Assembly: GCA_032622095.1 (NCBI GenBank)
Contig: CP136068.1
Coordinates: forward strand, 48,850,443 to 48,914,442
Length of the DNA stretch: 64,000 nt
Direction: 5' to 3'
Origin: Siphonodentalium dalli
Lineage: Eukaryota > Mollusca > Scaphopoda > Gadilida > Siphonodentaliidae
Both the position numbers and the translations under genes were made by a program. Shown here in pieces: positions 23,430 through 36,143 of this stretch. Numbering within the stretch: position 1 is the first letter of the stretch; every line of letters begins with the position of its first letter. The notes under the pieces are model-generated. The model was not told the origin of the DNA, did not search any database, and saw only the letters and a list, made by a program, of their open reading frames with translations.

Positions 23430-23775
23430 GATGTAGATCATGCCACAAAGCGCTACTCTGGCTACGCCCATAAATTCACATAATATTACAGAGCCGTGTA
23501 TTTTTATAGGCGCTTCACAAGAGCGGCTTACACATACTCGACAACCAGGTCCCTATTTCTCGTCTGTGTACGACGAAGCGAGCACCCTTACAAGTGACCT
23601 TGCCCTTGCGCGATATTTGAAAATGTGTGGCTATATATAGCACACTCACTGCTTACTAGTAATTCGGCCAAGCCACTGTTGTGCATGAAAACGATAGTCC
23701 ACCGGCGGGGCGCGAACTCATGCCGGTGCGTTGAAACCATTACAAGTCCGACACTCTAACCAGTTGTCTTCCACT
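23430..23775 (-). mobile_element. tRNA-derived SINE (tRNA-Thr-like head), minus strand
   Basis: On the minus strand, about 23772-23692 reads like a decayed tRNA. An A-box-like CTGGTTAGAGTGTCGG is followed by an anticodon-loop-like CTTGTAAT and a B-box-like GAGTTCGCGCCCC. The anticodon stem no longer pairs (GGTTT in place of CCG), so this is not a working tRNA gene. A body of about 260 bases follows (to about 23430) with GCTCGCTTCGTCGTACACAG and GACCTGGTTGTCGAG. The layout of a tRNA promoter plus unrelated body fits a SINE. The 3' end is not clearly defined. Confidence 0.45.
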
Positions 23776-25826
23776 TCCACTATATACTGTATTGATAACT
23801 CGTGAAATAAAACGATAACTCACAGTGGGTTGAAGGGTAAACATCTTCCAATCCGAGCTATGTCCGTGCCACTCAGTAGCACGGCATCGTATCTGCTGAT
23901 TAGTGTCTGTTTTCTGCACAATATTGATGGTCAGTATCGCCCAATCCTTACTTATCTGCTATTTTCCACTTTTGTGAATGTCCATTCATAAGTCATGGTA
24001 CGTTGATGGTTATCAGGTTTACTGGTAGTTCACACACTGCATTGCCATAAAAAAAAGTTGACTCAACTGCAGGGTGTGTCACCGGTGGAAGAAATCCGTT
24101 GTTTATGTTTGTCTGGAATGATTAACATGCCACGCGTGGACTGGATGAACCATTTTTGGCTCCAATATACCGGTACATGTCCAGTGCTGATAATAGTCAA
24201 TGCAAAAACTATTAGCAGGATAATGACTGCTTAGATACTCACATGACGAGACTGATAACATCCTGAATATGTATTCATTCATTTTTCTTCAAACATTTTC
24301 AGCACTCTTATAATAATAATAGTTTTAATTTATTCTAGTATCGTCATTATCTAGTCGTTAGGTACATGCAATTGTTTCACATTATCAGGTGACGAGGATA
24401 ACAGGCGACGAGGGTCCTTAAATTGTGACATTATTTTTCTAATAATATTTGCCACGTACCATTCGTCGTTTTAATATGAATTTCTGTTCGGTGTGAATAA
24501 TATGGACCAATAAAATATGTTTCAACCAAAAAGTATATCAGTCAATAGTAATACTTCAAAATAGGTTCTGATTCATTCACAATAGGGTCTGGCTGTACAC
24601 AAACTCAATGAGCATTACATGAATGTAAATATCGCTTTGCTCAAAAACACTGAATATATATATGCTTTATTCTCTGATCCAAGATATAATATATATCTAC
24701 AATATATCTTCATCATTCATGCTATCCCAGATTCCATATTTAATGTATCGTAAAAAGATTTTTGAATTTCCAGTGTTAATTTTATTTCTCTTAATTTTTT
24801 GCTACATGGTCAAATTCGCTTCAATAAATTGTCCTGCTTCTAACTGTACAAATCTTAAGTTTTCTTCTTCATGAGTTATTGTTACCATTTGGACTTATTT
24901 CGAAAGCAACGAAAGGCAGGCATCGTTGTTGATAAACAATGCCGTCAGATCAGAAAAATACTTTTTTTTACCGAAAACAAACTGAAGATTTCGTTTAGAA
25001 AAACTCTAGTACGAACTTCGGAAATTGACAAAAATATCGAAGCTATATTGTGAACGCCAGTGAGAAAAAACATGACAAATCGTCAACAAAAATTTAGAAA
25101 ACATCACATATAACACAAACAATTTGCTTACGATCATTTATTGTGCTCTAGTTGTTGATTAAAAAGACAATTCAGACAAAAAAAAGTTTGAACTTTTGCA
25201 GCGCGGCGGAGATGACTTTCAAATTACCTCCCCGGAATAGTGGCCATGCAAAATTGTTTTCTGGATTTGGTAAAATGGTGTGCTAAAATTGGGAGGCCAA
25301 CTATCGTGTCGTGGACGACACTATAGATAATAGTGAATGTCAAGTAACCAATCACAAGCGTGGATAAGGCTTAGACAGTCACGCGAGATAAAATATTAAT
25401 GTTTAATATGTCTCAATGTTTCGTAAACACACTGTCTTGTTTCTCAAACCACTCTGATTAGCCAAGTACAGCAATAATGGCAACTTTAGAAAATATAACA
25501 TTACATTTTGTTAACTGTATCGTCTTGCCCCACCATTATAACAATTCGACAGTACCCACTAAGATTGTAGCAGATTAGCGCAACCACTTAACTAGGAGAG
25601 GTACTGATAACTATTATCTTATCATTATTAAAGGGATAACTACTCAATGAGTAGTTAGTTTATATGGAGTATTATAGATCATATATTAATGAATTTATCT
25701 AGAATTGGGTAGCCGGACATGCTGTTGTCGACGATTGTACAAGTGTCATGTTTTTTTCCAGCTGTTATCACACAAACTGATACGGACCGGGTCCAGTTAT
25801 ATGCGGTGTTACGTTGTTCGTTGTAC
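23776..25826. other. No gene seen
   Basis: No recognisable gene or RNA. The frames at 24662-24874 and 24871-25053 have no recognised domain or splice support. AT-rich microsatellite-like patches occur near 24650-24710. Confidence 0.4.
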
Positions 25827-26251
25827 CACAGTGGATCAACGGACACGAACCAAAACCGGAAGTCGTAGATTTCGAGGTGGAGAAATATTTTTTGACGGTT
25901 TTTTTGGAAAATAAACGCTTGGATAGCATATCTGACCAACTGAAGGTGAGTGAATATTTCTTCGCTGATGTTCGGACACCGACGATCAATTTAAGTCAGT
26001 TGTCATTGTTCGATCGCGGAAAAAATGTCATTTAATCATCGCCGCGAGACGATTTCTTCCCCAAAATATCCCAGAAAATCATACTTTTCACATTCATCGC
26101 AGACAGCTGTCGCAACGACCTATATACCGGTCGAAAGGCCTGTTTTCCCCCCACAAATGCATATTTTGAGTATTTTCACGGACTGTCTCAAAATTCCAAA
26201 TTTCATCTTTGGATGCAGGTACCCACCTCGAAAATACTGTCCGGTTAGTCC
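25827..26251. repeat. Left arm of a 3.8-kb inverted repeat
   Basis: This segment is the reverse complement of 29166-29615 with few mismatches (shared words CAGTGGATCAACGGACACGA, GAGACGATTTCTTCCCCAAA, GGTACCCACCTCGAAAATAC). It contains a well-formed frame on plus, INGHEPKPEVVDFEVEKYF onward, which runs into CAACTGAAG|GTGAGT, a strong splice-donor match at about 25945. The partner arm carries a short insertion that breaks this frame. It may be a captured exon or a chance frame in a repeat. Confidence 0.75.
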
Positions 26252-27162
26252 TGTACACCCCGGAATCTAGTTGCAATCCACCAGACCCGGCGGACAGTTT
26301 TTGTTGTTCAATCAAGAGTCGAAATGGATTAGTTGATTGGCTGCCTTTCGTTAACAGTGGCACGTTTTGGGGCAACTGCTTTTCTGTTGCAACCATAGTA
26401 TACTGATCAAGTTTAGTTACCGAGTACAGTTTGCAATTTGTTCTCCTATATTCGTTCAGATCGTGTAAGGTCATTAACCAAAGAATCATTTATGGAAATA
26501 TTGTTAGAACAAGAATATAACAATTCCCTCCATGACCAAGGCCGTAGCAACAGGATTGTTTTGATGGTGGTAGGTGTAGATGTATTTTCCAATAGTTTGA
26601 TATTTCAGCCAGTATATAGCGTGAAATTTGATACTTAAAAAACAATTAAAATTCGATTAATTTCAGAAAAAAACAAATCGGGACCCATGGCTGTTCTTTT
26701 TCATTATGGCCACTTTCGGGACTCACCACCCGAGTTTTGATTACGATTGTATAAAGTTTTAACTACATTTTTCGGGTATATATACACCCCTTTATTTTTA
26801 TGTTTTAAACTACAGGCACCCACCCATATTTCGGAGAATTTTCGCTAATATTACATATTATAGAATAGCAATCAAATATGCAGATGTTTATTTCCATTTC
26901 TATGAGAGGCCAAATTCACATTTCATAATTAATTGCAGTTAAGCAATAGCACTTAAGCATAATTATTTGCGATTAAGCGCAATTCATGGTTATACTGTGT
27001 GTAACTATGTACCCCTGGTGAATAAATAGGTGAATCTATAACTAAACCTGAACTCATATTGACATATCACCTCCTTGTTTTCATTGCTTTGGATAGTTGT
27101 GATTGTGAACTAGCCTAAATTCTTTATCAAAATGGGTGACTCGCGACAGTATTACCTTCTGT
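26252..27162. other. Spacer of the inverted repeat, no gene seen
   Basis: AT-rich spacer. The frame at 26094-26489 (-) starts here and enters the left arm. No domain is recognised. Confidence 0.4.
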
Positions 27163-27515
27163 TTTAGTCGAGTCGAGGAACCAACCCATCAATGTCAAGT
27201 GTGATCAGATATCGATTATTGAAGTTTGTTATTTCAATTGATTGCTGCCCAGAAACACGCCGTGAAAAGGGTGGTTTCGGTCAAAATTGCGGATGAAGAT
27301 GGATAACTCTAAAACAAGTGGTAATACGGTAAAATTTCGTGATACTTTAGTAATTATACGGCCATATTTTGTTGAACAAAATGTTTATAAATCACACGTT
27401 TTTTGGGAAATTTGATACCATAGTTGACAGTGGTCAGCATTATTTTTTGCAGTTAATCGATTCTGATAACTAAAGCTTATTTTGAAGAAATATTGTTGTT
27501 GTTGTTGTATCTTTA
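27163..27515 (+). repeat. Dispersed repeat, direct copy at 41830-42185
   Basis: Matching words in the same order in both copies are TCGAGTCGAGGAACC, GTGATCAGAT, TCGATT.TTGAAGT, GATGAAGATGG, GGTAATACGGTAA, TTTTGTTGAACAAAATGTT, GTTGACAGTG and TATTTTGAAGAAAT. The copies are about 350 bases long and clearly diverged. There is no coding capacity. A (TTG)n run follows at 27495. Confidence 0.7.
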
Positions 27516-29165
27516 TAATATGGGTCTTTCTGATCGGATTGAGGACCTTTAGTTTAAATTAGCCAAATGCAGATACACCCGGTCATGCTAATAGTTAGGT
27601 TATATGGATAGTTACACTTACTCTCAAGCAACTCATAGCGCTTAATCGGAATTAATTGCACTTAAGCGCAATTCATTTCAATTATGCGCAAATGCCATAT
27701 GTGTGCTTCAGCGCGATGTGTGGTATATGCGCTTAAGCGCAATTCATTATTAAATGTGATACAGTTAATTTTTTGTCTATATATATGAACGAGTAGGGTC
27801 TGTCTGCATGTCTTCTGTCCGCTTAAATTTGAATATATAAGCGACAATTTGCGTTAAAAACTTCCCAACCAAATTATCCAGTGTGTGAATCAATGTGGAA
27901 ACAATTAATTATGGCGCGATTTGAATACAACAGGACAAAAATCACGTGCCTATATATTTACAAAAGTAACTTGCATCTGGTTCCACATTCAGTTGTACCA
28001 TCGATCTATATTAAATATACAATACAATATACGTCGATGGTTGTACATGTAGGAAACACAACACTTCTACATTAATGGACAGCCAAGGTGGGATTAAGAA
28101 TACAACAAGTCAAAAGAATTACACTGGAGTTTTCCTGGTGATGTTTCTATTCTCTATATCAACCGAGAGTACCAATATTTCGTATAGTATTGTATAGTAT
28201 AGTATTGTATAGTATTTTATTATAAATAATTTTTATATTTTTTATTTTCAATAATTTTATTTTCAAACATTCATTCGGGTGTTGTAAAAATCCCATCGTC
28301 GATTGCCTCAGCGAAGCCGCAAGCCTTTGCCGCACAGTGGTTACATATATGAAGGCAGGCATGCGATCCTATCGTCAGTAGCACCTGGAATTATAAAATA
28401 ATATCGCTTAGTGGACTTGAACTTAAGCTAATATTAGTAACAGATATAGCTGTACACCCCTCCGACTGTATGTTTTAGTCCCCTCCACATTATTGTTTTA
28501 ACCATTGCTGAATATTGAAAACAATAATTTTCTGAGTCGAAAAATGTCATAACTCCAAACAAAAAGGTCTGACATATTTCATAATCATATATGTTCGCAT
28601 GTTCCCATGGTACTAAATATATATATGCCAAGCCAAAAAAACAAATGACCGCAAAACTTAGCAATAAAAACTCGGAAAATTGATTCCACGAAAGGACGAA
28701 CAAGCTGCCTCCTGTATAACCCCACAAGTTGTGGGCCACAACTCGTTGCGAGTGTATAATCAAATATAAAGGGTAAAAATCGACACACCGCTGCATTTTT
28801 CTGAAAAAAGTTGGATGTAAATCATTTTTTTTTATGTCGGCCTTCCGAGAGTGATGACAAGTCAGAGTTAGCAATATGACATACATCAAAAGTTATATGT
28901 TTATCAAACATGTACTTCGTAGTTGGATTTCAGTTACAGGTTACAGTTCAGTTATATATATAAGTCACCGCCTGGATGTTGTGTTGTACCAGGAGACATA
29001 TACAACATTATGAACACCCAGAACCATTGTGGCCACGCAAAAGTCAAATGAAACGCCCATCATCTGCGGCAAAATTGCTTTTTCGACCAGAAATTGAAGA
29101 TGGCAGACCTCAGCAAAATCACGACTAAGCGGACAGATTTTTTACAACTAATGATTAAATTTTTC
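27516..29165. other. No gene seen; simple repeat at 28170-28240
   Basis: A TAGTATTGTATAGTATTG-type simple repeat lies at 28178-28215. The 151-residue minus-strand frame at 28434-28889 is the longest here. It is rich in Phe/Tyr/Leu and could suggest a membrane segment around FLLLSFAVICFFGLAYIYLV, but I see no family resemblance, splice sites or repeats supporting it. Confidence 0.4.
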
Positions 29166-29615
29166 GGGACTAACCGGACAGTATTTTCGAGGTGGGTACC
29201 TACATCAAAAGATGAAATTTGGAATTTTGAGACAGTCAGTGAAAATACTCAAAATATGCATTTTTGGGGGGGAAACAGGCCTTTCGATCGGTGTATAGGT
29301 TGTTGCGACAGTTGTCTGCGATGAATGTGAAAAGTATGATTTTCTGGGATATTTTGGGGAAGAAATCGTCTCGCGGCGATGATTAAATGACATTTTTTCC
29401 GCGATCGAACAATGGCAACTGACTTAAATTGATCGTCGGTGTCCGAGCATTAGCGAAGAAATATTTACTCACCTTCAGTTGGTCAGATATGGTATCCAAG
29501 CGTTTATTATCCAAAAAAACCGTCAAAAAATGTCAACAAATATTTGTCGACAGATATTTCTCCACCTCGAAATCTACGACTTCCGGTTTTGGTTCGTGTC
29601 CGTTGATCCACTGTG
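29166..29615. repeat. Right arm of the 3.8-kb inverted repeat
   Basis: Reverse complement of 25827-26251. A plus-strand frame across this arm (ending at about 29324) carries NRTVFSRWVP and KDEIWNFETV. The minus strand of the left arm encodes nearly the same peptide in its own frame, with a few substitutions, and terminates at the same CDSCLR-stop. Relative to the left arm there is a short insertion containing GTCGACAAATATTTGT (about 29540-29560). Confidence 0.75.
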
Positions 29616-32317
29616 TGTACTTGTTCTTGTCCTGTGGGTGCGAGGTATGTAGCAAACAAATTGGGACAATAGGCGATCCCAATATGCAACTGGATGGTAC
29701 ATGTACCAACATCCGTTATCTGAAAATATGACTACGCAATATATACTCTACGTTGTTTGTGCAGTGATATGTGTACATGTACATGTATATACTTATTAAT
29801 GTTGCTAGAATTAATGGCATTCGTCTGATATAATGAACTCGAATTTATAAGTGGTGTCATCATACAAAGATATTCCGTTCCCTCCCTGCTCAGAACAAAA
29901 CACTCGTTTAGTGAATCAGTTGGTACACCGGCTTTTTTTCTAACAACTAGAAAACTGCTCAAATAAGTCGCTTAAATCATGACACCTCGAGTTGGTACCA
30001 GCCCTGTTGTGAAATAGATTATTACAACATAGTCATTAACAAAGAAACAAGTTCACTGAATAGGCTATTCACAGTTACAAAATTCCCAATCAGAAGAAGA
30101 CCGAAATTCAAAAGATTTCCATGTTTGAACTGATGGAGTACGATCTCAACGGGAGTAGACAGAGTAGATATTCGTGGCACGATCTAATTGTGAAGCTAAA
30201 GGCTGGACCTATAGTAAAAATACACAACATTTTACACGTGATATTTTTTCGTTTTGTAATTTTCAATTCAACAATATTACCGGAAGCTGGGAAATATTAA
30301 GAATGCCAACGATGAGAGCGGTGTGCTTCAAACCCCCAAACGATTTACTTAGAATTGACAAAACATTCACGATTTTGCCTTCCATCGTGTGTAAGTCACC
30401 ACATTTGGAGTGAGATCTTTCAACTTAGGTCAAAATTTCAATTTGATGTCCGACATAATATCAGTTGAAAATATCTTAACAAAATAGACTAAAATGGTTC
30501 TGATAGTTTCCAACCATTATTATTTTTACTGTAGCGTTATTTAGACCACGTCTAGTCAATTTGTGACTGAAATGGTCATCAGTTGGAAAATGTTCAACCA
30601 TATAGGACTATAGGTGTTCCGGCTGAAAATATCCACAGTTAGAATGCTTGGTCTGGGAGAACAACTGCGAATAGTCAGACGGACAGACAGACAAGACAGA
30701 TCCTACTCTTTTATATATACAGATATACATTTAAACACACAAAATTTTGTCTTTTCGGGTATAGTATCTTGGAGAAAATATACCACAAACAATGTGATGA
30801 ACAACACGTGAAACTCGTGTTGAAAGACATGTCGTTTGTCAGATTGATTTAAACACAGAATGAGATCGGATTAGTTGCTCTATGAGCGTTTATTGTTTTT
30901 CAATGAATAAATCACATGAGCGTTAATTTTTGGCGTGTGAATAAGCATTATATCGGCCTATCTTTTGTTCCGCTTGGTAACAGGGTTGTTTGACTACGTG
31001 CTCATATCACCGAATAGTTATCAATCGGCTGACCACTGAACGCCCCTTCGATCCGATTTCGCTGGACTGAGCACCAATGTAGGTTTTAACCGGGTGTATA
31101 CTTGGAGGTTTAAACCGGAGATGACGAATCCGGCTTATAAAGGAAACGATCTATTCGGCGAAATTAACTGGTGGGTGTGTCTCAATTAACAATGAACTTC
31201 ATTTCCCGAAAGACGTTGGCGCCGTTGAATCAGTTTTTAAATTGATCAGCACGCGGTAGCAGTTCGATAAATTAAGACAATAGAGTTTGATGCTTTTGAT
31301 TCGGTCGTGTGTTGACAGTCATAAGACAGGCACTCTGGTTATTATATTATACAAGCAGGGCTAGATGCCGCTGCCATCGTATATTATCACGACACACTGT
31401 CTATTATGCGGGCACACCTACACGTAATCGCGTTCAATATCTCGTGATTTCTTAGGGTGTGTAATGCAGTATGCTTCAGATAATTTGATCACACTTAACA
31501 CTCACTTGTCAGCTAGTTTAAGCCTTCAAACAGGCTGGTTCATGGACCATCATGTTGGAGTGTTGATGCAGAGATTCATAAGATTCCAAACGGTGAACTA
31601 GCTTTTATCCAGTGAAGCACAAACGCTGTCGCATATCCTGTTATTCTGATTGACACAGCTACACTCGTCTTTAGCTCATAACAGCTACGCGCGTTTTCTT
31701 TTTGGGAATCCTGTCTGGAAAAAGATAGCCGGTCATTGCAATTCTAATAGACAACTCGACGTCGCCACCAAATGGGATGTTCGGCGTAAATTATTCAAAC
31801 TGGGATACAGTAAAATGGAGTGTTCTGAACGATTCGAATATATTCCAATTTATCTAGAGTGCATTCAAGACATAGGGGCTCAATCAGGTCATTGATGGAT
31901 ACTAAATGTTTCAAACCTGACGTCATCGATTGCTTTCACATAACTTTAACGACAAGTAACGCTTTTGAATATTAGGTTCAATGCACCTCTATACCCGCAT
32001 CCGTATTTCTAAAGTGTAAACAGCGTAGTCATACAATTACATTTCCTGATGCGGATAAGATAGTTCTTAATGTCGTGTTTTGTTCTCAGCTGAAACAGTA
32101 GTGCCACTTTGCAGCTCTGATCGCTGCGTTTTTCTTTGCAGGATCCAGTTTTCAAATAGAAAATAAACCGTCATCGCGAAACTCAACTTGTTTTACAAAG
32201 ACAATCGCCGATCACACGACTGTGTCAAGAATACACTCCCACTTTGGTGGCGTGACTTCTTAACGTTAATATTGGTGAGAGAGTAGTCTGGTACAAAGTG
32301 ATAAGGGTTCCACCTAA
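29616..32317. other. Upstream region of the PAN-EGF gene; no other gene seen
   Basis: No recognised gene. The frame at 31650-31895 (ARFLFGNPVWKKIAGHC...) is open for about 80 residues but has no known domain. The last 100 bases before 32318 could be 5' untranslated sequence. I cannot identify a promoter or transcription start. Confidence 0.4.
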
Positions 32318-32614
32318 ATGCTCAACAAAATGTGTTGGATACGTGTGTGTGGCCAATTCTGGTTCGGACTACTATGTAGTTTCATACTAAATGCAACTGG
32401 TGTTATTGCGAATCCGTTTCAACCAGGACAGCCTTATTTTCTCACTAAAGTGAACCTGTCGAACATTTTGCGGTGTGAGACAATGTGTACGAGGCACGCG
32501 GAATGTACGGTCATTGGATTTTACGTAAAGACAAGAATTTGTGTGCTTCTTGCTTCATTGAATGGGATGGGACCAACTGTCCCAAAGGAGTGGATGGTGA
32601 GATACGTCACAAAG
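32318..32614 (+). CDS. First visible exon of a PAN-EGF modular protein: signal peptide and PAN/Apple domain
   Basis: The ATG at 32318 opens a frame with a short basic-aromatic lead, a hydrophobic core (about residues 14-31, FWFGLLCSFILNATGVIA) and a likely signal-peptidase site near Ala31. Residues about 40-99 fit a PAN/Apple-type module. It has Cys53-x3-Cys57-x5-Cys63, a hydrophobic strand (VIGFYV), Cys75 followed by LL, and an ending EW-x3-Y. PAN modules bind proteins or glycans outside the cell. The most likely donor is AAG|GTACAG after 32614 (phase 0). ATG|GTGAGA after 32596 is an alternative that would trim the domain. A phase-0 end cannot join directly to the phase-1 EGF exons, so at least one linking exon in the next 11 kb has been missed. 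A second ATG at residue 5 is possible as the start. Confidence 0.65.
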
Positions 32615-32939
32615 GTACAGTATTGCTGCCGAGTTAAAAGCATATTCTATTGCACTGCTATGAATAATCGTCAATTACATTGACAGAGTAAAATTTCATA
32701 ATTGCATGCGATGTTTGTTTATCTATATATATAATCTTGATACCGACTTTATGGAGACCAATTAGGTATATATATATGTGCTGTTGTTTGATGCATCCGC
32801 ACAGTTATATATAAGAATGAATTGAAAGCATGGCTTAGAAAAACATAACTGTATTGTAACAAGGCCTTTCACAGCTACTGCTGATCTTCAGGTTACATAC
32901 TCATAATGTGTAATGAACATTAACGTCACTTCCGAATTT
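32615..32939. other. Start of a large intron
   Basis: AT-rich with TATATA tracts, no coding signal. The frame continues past the splice donor to 32683 without recognisable domain sequence. Confidence 0.4.
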
Positions 32940-34865
32940 TGGTTTGACTCTGATATTTATTCCAGTGATGGTTTTAAGTTTTTTTCTGCATTTAGTTTCG
33001 TCGAAGTTTTTTATAAACATTGTTTCCATATGTATTCTTTTCAATGGGTCCATCGATAGTATTATGTACAAGGGGAACTCTCTGAATGAGCAACCACCAC
33101 AAACTTCAAGATGCTCGCTGGGGTCAATTTGTCTCAGCTCTGGTTGTCTGATTTGTTGGCGGTGTATTCTCAGGCACTAACATACAATGTTGCCCGTCTG
33201 TCCCACATAAAACTCATGACATCCAGAACATATAATTATATAAATTAAGTTCCTTGATTTACAGTCCATATCTGCATTGAGTTGAACTACTGTTCCATTT
33301 TTAACTTCAGTTGTGTACCAGTAACTATGTTTTTACATGTACCGCATCTAGGGTCCGAATTGTGGATGTTGTTTTGTTGCTGGTATCGAAACGGGCTTTC
33401 GCCAGTATTTTCTTCAAATTGGGTGGTTGTGGCTTACTTTGAAGTATATTGTCTTCACTGATGAGATTTTTCGTTTTAGGACTCTTGTGTAGTATTGATA
33501 ACAGTTTTTTTGCGGATTGAGTTACATTAGGGTGGCGTGGGTTGTGAGTTGTGACGAACGGAATGAGATCCGACTCGGCTTGTCTCTGTTTATCTTTTCT
33601 CAGTTCTGCTTTAGGAATTTTTAAAGCTTCATCTATTCCACTTTTTATCAGCTTGTCTGACTAATGTTGGTCTTTTAAGAAAGAGTGAAGTTCTTGTAAC
33701 CGAACATCTCTAATATCAACATCATCTACGATGGTACAGATACGTCTGGCTAGGGAATACGATATACTTCTCTTCGTGTGGGATATGATGACATGAATTA
33801 AAATCCAAGTATTGATGAATATCTGTACTTATGTAAAAAATATCGGTGGTGATGTTTTGTCCAGATTTATTAATTAGAACGTCCAACAATTAAAGCTGGC
33901 TTCTGTTTTGTTCCATGGTGAATTTAATTGCCGGATCTAAAGAATTGAGTATTTCATGGAATAATGTGAGGTCGGCTAATGGTGACTGCCAAATGATAAA
34001 ACAGTCATCGATGTACCTTTTCCATGCACCTCTGATGTATGTTCTTGCAATATTCGGGATTTTGTCCGACATAATTCCATGAAATATTTCTTCTAGATAT
34101 CCCATGGTTAAATTAGCATATGTAGGGGCAACTTGTGTAGTATTGACAACTTTTTTTCCCATTGCTGTTCCTACGGTTTGTTTATAATAGTGTCCATCGA
34201 AGAAAATAACATTGCACTCTAGAACAATTTGCAGTCCTTCCATGCTGAAGCATTTCGGGAACCGTTTATCGATGATTTCGCTGCATTTAGTCGTCCAATT
34301 CTCTACAGATTTCAGTCCTAGCTCATGGTGTATACTACTGTATAAGCTCGTACTGATTCTGGGTCCAGTGTTCTTGAAAGGTTTCGGACAAATTCAATAT
34401 CGTCCCTCAAGTAACTTGGGATATGTGGTAGGATCGGTTTCAGAATAAGATCTAGAATGTTACTCAAACGATGAGTCGGACATATAGGTCCGGCATCTAT
34501 ATGTTACAGCTTGAGATCACTAGGTTTGAGTATTCGATTATCTCCGAATTTTGTTCTTCTATCGCTTTCTGGATCTCCACTGATTTGTGAATCTTTGGTA
34601 GACCATAGAAATTGCTACATCGTTATTCGAATAGCGTAAGATAGTCCTTCTCTTTGTCTGATAAGAGTTAGAATGTCGTTTGACGAGTTTTCGTATTTTA
34701 TTCACAATACATTTGTTCAGATCATCTTCTACTTCCACGTGTGACGAATTGTTTAACAGTAAATGTTCTGCCAATGACTTGTAATGATCAGTGTCCAGCA
34801 CAACAACGGCTCCTCCTGTATCTGCTTTTTTAATAATTATTGACTTATTTTTGGAAGTTTGTTAT
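32940..34865 (-). pseudogene. Penelope-like retroelement, degraded (reverse transcriptase plus GIY-YIG endonuclease)
   Basis: Read on the minus strand, the copy starts near 34865 with IIIKKADTGGAVVVLDTDHY, the usual N-terminal signature of a Penelope-like reverse transcriptase. Several frameshifts follow. At 34243-33890 there is GTAMG...APTYANLTMGYLEE and the catalytic RYIDDCFIIW (YIDD at about 34015-34004). A CxxC pair (RCGTCKN) then precedes LIYIIICSGCHEFYVGQTG (about 33260-33190), the GIY-YIG nuclease motif, with RIHRQQIR and SEHL downstream to about 32940. A small in-frame insertion (KVVNTTQ) splits the usual GTAMGTK-VAPTYAN block. Stops and frameshifts make the copy dead. It sits antisense in the first intron of the PAN-EGF gene. 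Confidence 0.9.
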
Positions 34866-35354
34866 GACCCTTTTATCTACACGCAATAAACACTTGCTGC
34901 ATGTGATTATGTGAGTCTTAAAATGACTTGTGTTTCTTGAAATAATGTTAAAGAATTAAAAAAATTGCCAGTATATATTTCAAAACGTTTTAAAATCTTC
35001 ATTAAGGGGACAACATAAAACTATGCTTCTTTCTGTTATAGTTAGAAATGCCATGAGACTGCATTTGTCCTCAACGTGGTGGAAATGTCCACCAACACAA
35101 CATAACGCGGTAGATATGACTTTAACGAAACAGAACTATGTCCTGGCATGCCTGTTTTGGCCGACGACGTGCATGTCGACCGATATGAAGGCCAGATATA
35201 GTGTCATGTATTGGCAATATTCTATCTGTCCTGTTGGCCTATAAAATAAATTAATTTAGAAATTGGCATTGAATTTGTTCCTCGCGTGAATTTTTTTGAG
35301 TTTGATCGTCCTCATTGGTTGAGGTCCTTGTGTAGTCGGTCAAGTCACTTACAG
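34866..35354. other. Intronic sequence, no gene seen
   Basis: No domain-bearing frame. The frame at 35023-35244 (+) is unsupported. Confidence 0.4.
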
Positions 35355-35599
35355 GTACAGTACCCCCAAGACGAAGCATGCCTCATTCCGCTCATCGCGG
35401 CGGGGCTTTTTTTTTAGCGAATCGCCGACATTAATTTTTCCGCCGCGAATTGAAGCATTCAGAGTTTGGCTGACAAAATATCGCGGCGATTCGCACGCAT
35501 GGTTTCATTATTTGTCTATCTATTTGTTTCTCCCATACCTTTGAACGATCTCAACCAAATGCGGTGTGGTGACTCGGCGTATCATGGCGAATGTTATAA

Positions 35600-36120
35600 A
35601 TGCGTTTTTGTTTTGCGCTCCAAAATACACCTAATAAAATTCACTTTTGAAATCGGTATCGAGAAATACTTAAACTACATTTTACGGGCATTATATGTCA
35701 CAGAAAGACGCATTGAAGTCATAAACAATACTAAGTTTAACACAGTGTTTTGGTTCCCAAACAAACAACAGCCATGTGCACAGCACAGAACAAAAAAAGA
35801 GTGTCCATTGTTAGTCTATTCCTGATATGGTAGATATAAAAAGAGTTTGTTTCACTTCGATGAGAAAAAAAATGAAAACAGCTGGAAAATGGCTGTGGCC
35901 ATAGCAATTGTTTTATAGAAGCATATGAAATACATATTTCGTGTATTTGTCAACCCATCTTGTAACTCCTTCAAAATTACATAGACATAATTTGGCAGCT
36001 CGATTCAGCCATGTCCGTTTAAATCGAAATTTTGAAGAAGACAAATAACATCCGCCGGGGTATCGTGAGTTGTCACACCAAATTTGGTTGAAATAGGTCC
36101 AGCGGTCTGGGGACATATTT
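35600..36120. repeat. Dispersed repeat, copy inverted relative to 38.3 and 57.1 kb
   Basis: Between 35612 and 35820 the words GCGCTCCAAAATACAC, ATCGGTATCGAGAAATAC, CACAGAAAGACGCATTGAAG and GTGTTTTGGTTCCCAAAC match the 7.1-kb copy directly and the 38.3/57.1-kb copies in reverse. GCCATGTCCGTTTAAAT (about 36009) recurs at about 8228 and, inverted, near 38120. The frames at 35466-35825 (+) and 35913-36116 (-) come from this repeat. Confidence 0.55.
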
Positions 36121-36143
36121 TTCTAACCCTCGTAGTCTATGAT

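Noticed and set aside
23692-23772. Functional tRNA-Thr gene on the minus strand
   Set aside because: The anticodon stem does not pair and the acceptor stem is poor. It is better explained as a SINE head or tRNA pseudogene.
28434-28889. 151-residue minus-strand frame with a hydrophobic stretch
   Set aside because: Low-complexity Phe/Tyr/Leu content typical of AT-rich DNA. No family or splice support.
31650-31895. Frame just upstream of the PAN exon as a possible extra exon
   Set aside because: No signal peptide or domain. No acceptor/donor pair that would join it in frame to the PAN exon.
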